Shown here piece after piece: positions 19,989 through 24,505 of a DNA stretch of 24,505 nt. Position 1 is the first letter of the stretch, and the number at the start of each line of letters is the position of its first letter. The stretch covers positions 67,145 to 91,649 of the forward strand of contig DFLB01000032.1 of the NCBI GenBank assembly GCA_002373995.1, in the 5' to 3' direction. Source of the stretch: Bacteroidales bacterium UBA3630. Its GTDB lineage: Bacteria > Bacteroidota > Bacteroidia > Bacteroidales > P3. A program made the translations under genes and the position numbers. Below the pieces are notes generated by a model, which searched no databases, was not told the DNA's origin, and was given only the letters and a program-made list of their open reading frames with translations.

Positions 19989-20134
19989 TTTCTATATGTT
20001 TTTGATTATAATTTGTTCATTTTATTGGCTCTAAAGCGGGCTGTTGTGAGAAAATAATGTAGTCTAACTGCGTTATTTTCTTCAAATTAACGAAAAAATA
20101 AAAAAAATATTTTTCCCAATTGAAAAAAAATATG

Positions 20135-20143
20135 TATTTTTGC
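20135..20143 (+). promoter_or_regulatory. -7 element of the OmpA porin promoter
   Basis: TATTTTTGC is embedded in a very AT-rich tract (20080-20140) that may act as an UP-type element. The leader is about 65 bases, A-rich to the ATG, without a Shine-Dalgarno sequence. Confidence 0.8.
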
Positions 20144-20216
20144 ACATCGTTAAATAGTGAATAGTAAGCGAATTATAAGATAGAAACGAAATAAATAAAC
20201 TTTAAAAAGATTAGAT

Positions 20217-21494
20217 ATGTTGAAAAAAATGATCAAAATGGGCGTTGTGATGTCGCTTCTCGTGACATCGATGAGCGTCTTTGCACAGAACTCTGGTAAA
20301 GCAGAGTATCCCCGCTACGGCTTCTGGAGCAATTGGTCGGTTGGAGCATCGATTGATTACGTTCATGAGTTGGCCCAGCAGGAAGGTCTCCACTGGAGAA
20401 TGTCTACCAACGCTGGTATGGATCTGTTCCTCCAGCACCGTTTGAACCATGCTTTCTCCACGCGCTATCGCGTGAGCATGCCTACTTTCTGGCAGAACAC
20501 GGTTGACGGTACACCTATTGTTGACGCTGCAGGTTACAAGATGACCCGCTACATGACGGTGAGCTTCAACATGATTGGCTCTTTCACCGACATGTTCAAG
20601 GGTTATGATCCCGACCGTCGTCACAGCTTCTATTTCCTGGCCGGTGCCGGTGTTTCCATCAACAGCCGTATGGATGCCGGTGAGCAGGCTGGTACCCGTT
20701 ATGAGGAAGCTAACCTTGGTTTCTGGCGTCCTTACCTGAACCTTGGTCTTGGTTTCAGCTATCGCTTCACCGATGCCAGCAGCCTGTTTGTTGAGTATGC
20801 ATTGGATGTGGACGATATTCCCAATGTCATCGAGGGTAAGTTCTACCAGTGGAACGATGTTCATGCTGTTGCCCGTTTGGGTTATAGCTACTGCTTTGGT
20901 GTGACTGCCGCTGACCAGGCTATTGCTGCCCAGAAAGCTATGCTCACCCAGGAGAACTTCGGTGCCCTCAACACCCAGGTTGCCGCTCTTGAGGAGCAGG
21001 TTGCCTCCAACAATGTGGACACCAAGAAACTTGAGAACCGTATTGCCGAACTCGAGGATCAGCTCGCCGAGGCTATGGCTCACCAGAACGACAAGGTTAA
21101 CTCTGCCGCTGCTGACAGCCTGCAGGGTGTCATCAACCAGATCAAGGCCGACCAGCTCAACTTCTACGCAATGCCTTTCTCGGTTCAGTATGATGTGAAC
21201 GAGTGGCAGGTCAGCGAGGAAGAGCTTGACAAGGTCAAGGCTGTTGCCCGCGTGATGAAAGACAACTCGGACGTGAAGGTGATGGTTGTTGGTTTCGCCG
21301 ACTACACTGGCAGCGATGCTTACAACATGAAGCTCTCCGAGAAGCGTGCCAACGAGGTGAAGCGTCTCCTCGTCAAGAAGTATGGCATCGCCGAGGATCG
21401 TATCGTGGTTGACTACAAGGGTAAGAGCGCTCCCTTCGGTGATGTGCAGTATGCCCTCAACCGTCGCGTCAGCTTCTACCGCGTGATTGAATAG
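20217..21494 (+). CDS. OmpA-family outer-membrane porin with coiled-coil linker
   Basis: The 425-residue product has a signal peptide (cut at VFA|Q, residue 24). An eight-strand-type beta barrel follows (about 30-240, ending GYSYCFGV), then a heptad-rich coiled coil (about 250-300: VAALEEQVASN ... LENRIAELEDQLAEAM). A periplasmic OmpA peptidoglycan-binding domain closes it (about 325-425, GFADYTGSDAYNMKLSEKRANEVKRLL). It resembles the abundant OmpA/Omp40-41-type proteins of Bacteroidales that link outer membrane and cell wall. Codon use is noticeably more uniform than in neighbours (ctc, cgt, gtt), as expected for a highly expressed gene. It is a single gene with its own promoter and a strong terminator. 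Confidence 0.95.
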   Translation: MLKKMIKMGVVMSLLVTSMSVFAQNSGKAEYPRYGFWSNWSVGASIDYVHELAQQEGLHWRMSTNAGMDLFLQHRLNHAFSTRYRVSMPTFWQNTVDGTPIVDAAGYKMTRYMTVSFNMIGSFTDMFKGYDPDRRHSFYFLAGAGVSINSRMDAGEQAGTRYEEANLGFWRPYLNLGLGFSYRFTDASSLFVEYALDVDDIPNVIEGKFYQWNDVHAVARLGYSYCFGVTAADQAIAAQKAMLTQENFGALNTQVAALEEQVASNNVDTKKLENRIAELEDQLAEAMAHQNDKVNSAAADSLQGVINQIKADQLNFYAMPFSVQYDVNEWQVSEEELDKVKAVARVMKDNSDVKVMVVGFADYTGSDAYNMKLSEKRANEVKRLLVKKYGIAEDRIVVDYKGKSAPFGDVQYALNRRVSFYRVIE

Positions 21495-21511
21495 TCTGTA
21501 GACTAAGCATA

Positions 21512-21547
21512 AAAAAGAGAGGCTTTCGCAAGAAGGCCTCTCTTTTT
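21512..21547. terminator. Bidirectional terminator between convergent OmpA-family genes
   Basis: AAAAAGAGAGGC (21512-21523) pairs perfectly with GCCTCTCTTTTT (21536-21547). T runs occur on both strands, so it serves the porin gene (plus) and the OmpA-like gene ending at 21567 (minus). Confidence 0.93.
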
Positions 21548-21566
21548 ATCTGATATAATATATATA

Positions 21567-22709
21567 TTATTCATTAATTATCAGATATTCCACACGGCGG
21601 TTGTTGTGTCTTCCCTCGGGGGTGTCGTTTGTATCGATGGGGTGGCTTTTGCCATAGCCTTTCCAACGGAGACGCGAGCGGTCGATGCCATGGGAGACCA
21701 GATACTCTGCGACGGCTTTGGCGCGGGCTTCGGAGAGGATGCGGTTGTGTTCAACGGTTCCTTGATTGTCGGTATGGCCGCGCAGTTCTATTTTCATGGT
21801 GGGGTGTGAGTTAAGCAGATCGAGCAGTGTGTGCAGGTCGTTGTAGGATTGCGGCAGCAGGACGCTCTCGTCGGTGTTGAAGAGGACGTTGCGGAGTGTG
21901 AAGATCTCGCCCTGTTTGGGGGCCGGGGTGGTGTCTATGGTTTGTGGCTCAGTTTCGCAGTCAAGGCATACGACTGAGACATCATCAATATAGTAGTAGG
22001 CGCCAGAAAGGACGGTGTTGTCGGCGTGTGTCTCGACCACCGTGGAGTGGTTGAAGGAGTTGAAGTTGCCTATGGTCAGATACTTCTCGCCTCCGGTAGC
22101 GGTGAATTCGCCGCTAATCTTATTCCATTGGTCCATATAGATAAGGACGTATCTGGAAGGATTGGCCACCTGAGGCGTGTAGTGGGTGGCGATGACTTGC
22201 TTCTGGCCACCACCAAGGTCGGTTACATCGTTTTTTGTCAGGATGTTCCATGTGGTGTCGCCGATACGGTCGGGGGTGAATAGGGCGCCAAGTGTGGCGA
22301 TGGCATGGGGTGATTTGTCGGCCAGGCTGACCCAGAAACTCACCTGGTAGCGACGGCCGGCTTTCAGAGGCTCTTTGAGTTCGGTCTGAAGGTATTCGCG
22401 GTAGTTCTCCTTTGAGCAGTAGATGCCGCAATAGGCTTGGCCGGAGTGAGGCTCTTGGAAGCCCATTTTGTTTCTGGGAACGAGACACTCACGGCCTCCG
22501 CAGGAGTGGAAGTAGTCGCTGCTGCCTTTGGTGGGTTGCCACCAGGCGTCGACTCCTTGCATGGTGCCGATGGCATCTATCCGCTGCGGACAAATGGTGT
22601 GCTCCTCGAAAGAGGAGTTATAGACCATGTTATCAGTGGTTTGTGCATGTAGGTATCTGCACTGCCATAGGGCTAACAGGCTGACGAGGGGTAGCCATAG
22701 CTTCTTCAT
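21567..22709 (-). CDS. OmpA-like protein with N-terminal carbohydrate-binding-type domain
   Basis: From the ATG at 22709 the product is 380 residues. It has a signal peptide cut at LHA|Q (residue 24). A domain of about 230 residues follows, starting NMVYNSSFEEHTICPQRIDAIGTMQGVDAWWQPTKGSSDYFHSCG, the jelly-roll or galactose-binding-like type common in Bacteroidota surface proteins. A C-terminal OmpA domain closes it (LRGHTDNQGTVEHNRILSEARAKAVAEYLVSHGI ... RRVEYLII). It should sit in the periplasm or outer membrane and bind peptidoglycan. The start overlaps the TGA stop of the glycosyltransferase gene (ATGA), which fixes the start against a further in-frame codon upstream. The ligand is unknown. 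Confidence 0.9.
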   Translation of the reverse strand: MKKLWLPLVSLLALWQCRYLHAQTTDNMVYNSSFEEHTICPQRIDAIGTMQGVDAWWQPTKGSSDYFHSCGGRECLVPRNKMGFQEPHSGQAYCGIYCSKENYREYLQTELKEPLKAGRRYQVSFWVSLADKSPHAIATLGALFTPDRIGDTTWNILTKNDVTDLGGGQKQVIATHYTPQVANPSRYVLIYMDQWNKISGEFTATGGEKYLTIGNFNSFNHSTVVETHADNTVLSGAYYYIDDVSVVCLDCETEPQTIDTTPAPKQGEIFTLRNVLFNTDESVLLPQSYNDLHTLLDLLNSHPTMKIELRGHTDNQGTVEHNRILSEARAKAVAEYLVSHGIDRSRLRWKGYGKSHPIDTNDTPEGRHNNRRVEYLIINE

Positions 22710-23833
22710 ATATCGTTGATTGTGTGTGTGATGCTCTGCCAAAGCAGCTCGGTAGTGCGGTCCCAGCTGAACTTTTCGCGCTGGATGCGACCTTTGGCGA
22801 TTAGGTCTTCTCGCAGCTGTGGATTGCTCAATTGCTTGATAGCATGGGATATATCCTTTGTGTTGGAGGGGTCGATGTAGAGGACGGCGTCGCCACCGAC
22901 TTCGGGCATGGAGGTGGTGCGAGAGGCGATGACGGCGGTTTCGGCATGCATGGCTTCGAGGATGGGGATGCCGAAACCTTCAAAGAATGAGGGATATACG
23001 AGTGCTTTGGAGGCTGAGAGCAGGGCTGCCAGTTCGGTGGGTTCTACATGGCCTGGCATGATAACGTCTTGTTGGTGGCGCATGTTGTTGTAGGCGGTTT
23101 CCAATTCGTCTTGCCACCATGCTTTCTTGCCTACCACGATGAGCTTCAAACCTGTTGTATCTACGCTTTTTACGTCATCGAAAGCTGTCAGCAGGCCGGC
23201 TAAGTTTTTGCGTTTGAGAATGGTGCTGATGAAGATGATGTAGGGGTGGCCGTCGGTGAAGCGCTTGCGGATGGCTGTTTTTTCTTCTTCGCTGTGTGGG
23301 CGGTAGAGGTTGTTGGCGCCGTCGTAGACTACGTCAATTTTCTTGGTATCAAGATGATATGTGGATGCGATGTCTTGTTTTGAATATTCTGACACGGTGG
23401 CGATGCGTGTGGCGTGGCGGGCGAAGCGGGGGAAGAAATGGGTCATGTAGCGTTGGTGCGATGGGCGCAGGTTGTCGGGGGCGTGCTCGAAATTCAGGTC
23501 GTGGATGACGGCGAGGGAGGGTACTGAGGAATGTAGCGGAAGGAAGCCGTCGGGGGATAGGAAGAGGTCTATTTTGTATTTCCTAAGAGTCATGGAAACA
23601 GATAGTTCGAAGAATAGCCACCAAAGGATGGGGTGCCGGGCGGGTGGCATCAGCACGAGGGGAATGGCGTTTGGGGGCAGGGAGAGGTTGGCGGGGGGGC
23701 GGCGGTCGAAGAGGAGGTAGAAGGTGTGTTCGGGATGGGAGTTGACGAGGCGGCGCGTGGTTTCGTAGGTGAACCAGCCGATGCCGTCCATCTTGCCCTC
23801 GATGAGGAGGCGGGTGTTGATGGCAATGCGCAT
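22706..23833 (-). CDS. Glycosyltransferase, GT4 family (GT-B fold)
   Basis: The 375-residue product has an N-terminal Rossmann half (MRIAINTRLL ... GIGWFTYETTRRL) with SLAVIHDLNF and TATRIATVSEYSKQDIA-type segments. Its C-terminal half carries the GT4 EX7E motif in FFEGFGIPILEAMHAETAVIASRTTSMPEVGGDAVLYIDP. It transfers a sugar from a nucleotide donor to a cell-surface acceptor; donor and acceptor are not readable. It starts one base after the purN stop and overlaps the OmpA-like start, so purN, glycosyltransferase and OmpA-like protein form one unit. This mixes nucleotide synthesis with surface functions and is probably opportunistic. Confidence 0.92.
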   Translation of the reverse strand: MRIAINTRLLIEGKMDGIGWFTYETTRRLVNSHPEHTFYLLFDRRPPANLSLPPNAIPLVLMPPARHPILWWLFFELSVSMTLRKYKIDLFLSPDGFLPLHSSVPSLAVIHDLNFEHAPDNLRPSHQRYMTHFFPRFARHATRIATVSEYSKQDIASTYHLDTKKIDVVYDGANNLYRPHSEEEKTAIRKRFTDGHPYIIFISTILKRKNLAGLLTAFDDVKSVDTTGLKLIVVGKKAWWQDELETAYNNMRHQQDVIMPGHVEPTELAALLSASKALVYPSFFEGFGIPILEAMHAETAVIASRTTSMPEVGGDAVLYIDPSNTKDISHAIKQLSNPQLREDLIAKGRIQREKFSWDRTTELLWQSITHTINDI

Positions 23834-23834
23834 G

Positions 23835-24413
23835 TTACGAGTGTTTTATGGTCTCGTCGATGACGCGGGGGAAGTGTTCTTTTTCGAGGAGGTGGATTTT
23901 GGCGGCCAGGGTGTCTGGTGTGTCGTCGGGTGTGACGGTGCAATGTGCTTGGAACAAGGTGGTTCCGCGGTCGTAGTGGTTGTCGACGATGTGGATGGTG
24001 ATGCCGCTTTCGTGTTCGCCTGCGGCGACGACGGCTTCGTGGACATGGTGGCCATACATGCCGCGGCCGCCGTATTTGGGCAGGAGTGCTGGGTGGATGT
24101 TGATGATGTGGTTTGGGAAGGCGTCGAGGATGTTTTGCGGTACGAGCCAGAGGAAGCCTGCGAGGATGACCCAGTCGACGTGTTTCTGTTGCAGGTAGTC
24201 GAGGACGTGGGTGGAGCTGTAGAAGTCGGCGCGGTTGAAGTAGTGTGCTTCTATTCCGAGGTTTTGTGCGCGCTGGGCGATGTAGGCATCGCGTTTATTG
24301 TATATGATACACGCGACTTCGACGTCGGTGCGGCCGGCGAAGTATTCGCTGATTTGCTGTGCGTTGGTGCCGTTGCCTGAGCCAAGGATGGCTAAACGGA
24401 TGGTGTTGTTCAT
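23835..24413 (-). CDS. purN: Phosphoribosylglycinamide formyltransferase
   Basis: From the ATG at 24413 the product is 192 residues. It has the GART/PurN motifs: GSGNGTN (11-17, phosphate loop), NIHPALLPKYGGRGMYG with Asn105 and His107, and HIVDNHYDRG with Asp144, which are the catalytic Asn, His and Asp. It formylates glycinamide ribonucleotide in purine synthesis using 10-formyl-tetrahydrofolate. An upstream in-frame start at 24443 lies inside the promoter -7 element and is rejected. It is first in the unit with the glycosyltransferase and OmpA-like gene. Confidence 0.96.
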   Translation of the reverse strand: MNNTIRLAILGSGNGTNAQQISEYFAGRTDVEVACIIYNKRDAYIAQRAQNLGIEAHYFNRADFYSSTHVLDYLQQKHVDWVILAGFLWLVPQNILDAFPNHIINIHPALLPKYGGRGMYGHHVHEAVVAAGEHESGITIHIVDNHYDRGTTLFQAHCTVTPDDTPDTLAAKIHLLEKEHFPRVIDETIKHS

Positions 24414-24439
24414 GTGTTGGTGTGTTGTTGTTTTGAGGT

Positions 24440-24448
24440 GCAAAGATA
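24440..24448 (-). promoter_or_regulatory. -7 element of the purN promoter
   Basis: TATCTTTGC on the minus strand. It is followed by a leader of about 20-25 bases to the ATG at 24413. No TTTG lies at the -33 position. Confidence 0.75.
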
Positions 24449-24483
24449 CAACTTTTTTTTTAATGGTGTTGATGAAATGTAGA

Positions 24484-24505
24484 GGATATGCTTAGGATAT
24501 GCTTA
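24484..24505. repeat. Second copy of the 11-bp repeat (GGATATGCTTA x2, cut by window end)
   Basis: Two perfect GGATATGCTTA units run to the last base of the window. They are identical to units 1, 3 and 5 of the array at 7511-7576 and lie in the same orientation. Confidence 0.95.

Noticed and set aside
24414..24443. Upstream start for purN
   Set aside because: It falls within the -7 promoter element and adds ten residues not seen in the family.

Overview
The window reads as a chromosomal segment of a Bacteroidota bacterium, most likely order Bacteroidales. The evidence is the promoter grammar (TTTG, about 19 bp, TAnnTTTG, found upstream of many genes), the near absence of Shine-Dalgarno sequences, and family content typical of the phylum. 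That content includes a short hibernation factor, a GtrA protein, an OmpA porin with a coiled coil, Rieske-like and glutaminyl-cyclase lipoproteins, a DUF3467 protein and signal peptides that leave an N-terminal Gln. No rRNA, tRNA, CRISPR array or insertion sequence was recognised. Species cannot be named from the sequence.

Layout. Bases 2-865 hold the 3' end of a Ser-rich repeat protein. Bases 1069-3382 (minus) are a three-gene unit: secreted protein, GtrA protein, aspartate aminotransferase. Bases 3520-7439 are the most unusual part. Two lysine-fermentation-type genes on the plus strand, CoA-transferase subunit A (atoD-like) and 3-aminobutyryl-CoA ammonia-lyase (kal), flank a minus-strand cassette of an EcoRI-family adenine methyltransferase and a DUF262-HNH nuclease. 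The methyltransferase has a long leader with several perfect helices. It is fired from a promoter that is a mirror image of the kal promoter about a 10+10 bp inverted repeat.

Bases 7511-8893 hold an 11-bp repeat array, then xerC and hpf. ssb and mutY (8890-10456) run the other way. rpmB-rpsU (10699-11196) follows, with an exceptional Shine-Dalgarno-like site before rpsU. Next come a peptide/H+ symporter (minus), a shortened TsaC (plus), and the minus unit DUF3467, phosphopantetheinyl transferase, radical SAM protein (13601-15333). A GC-rich, repeat-rich 530-bp gap follows. The plus unit 15864-18129 encodes a small membrane protein, EF-P, a glutaminyl cyclase and a Rieske-like lipoprotein. pgi and an Ig-like membrane protein (minus), an OmpA porin (plus), and a minus unit purN, glycosyltransferase, OmpA-like protein close the window. 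The window ends inside a second copy of the 11-bp repeat.

Cooperation. Three secreted proteins here are predicted to be cut at Ala|Gln, the substrate class of the glutaminyl cyclase also encoded here. The methyltransferase and DUF262-HNH protein look like a modification/restriction pair. CoA-transferase A and Kal belong to one catabolic pathway, but their usual partner genes are absent between them and no catalytic B subunit is present in the window.
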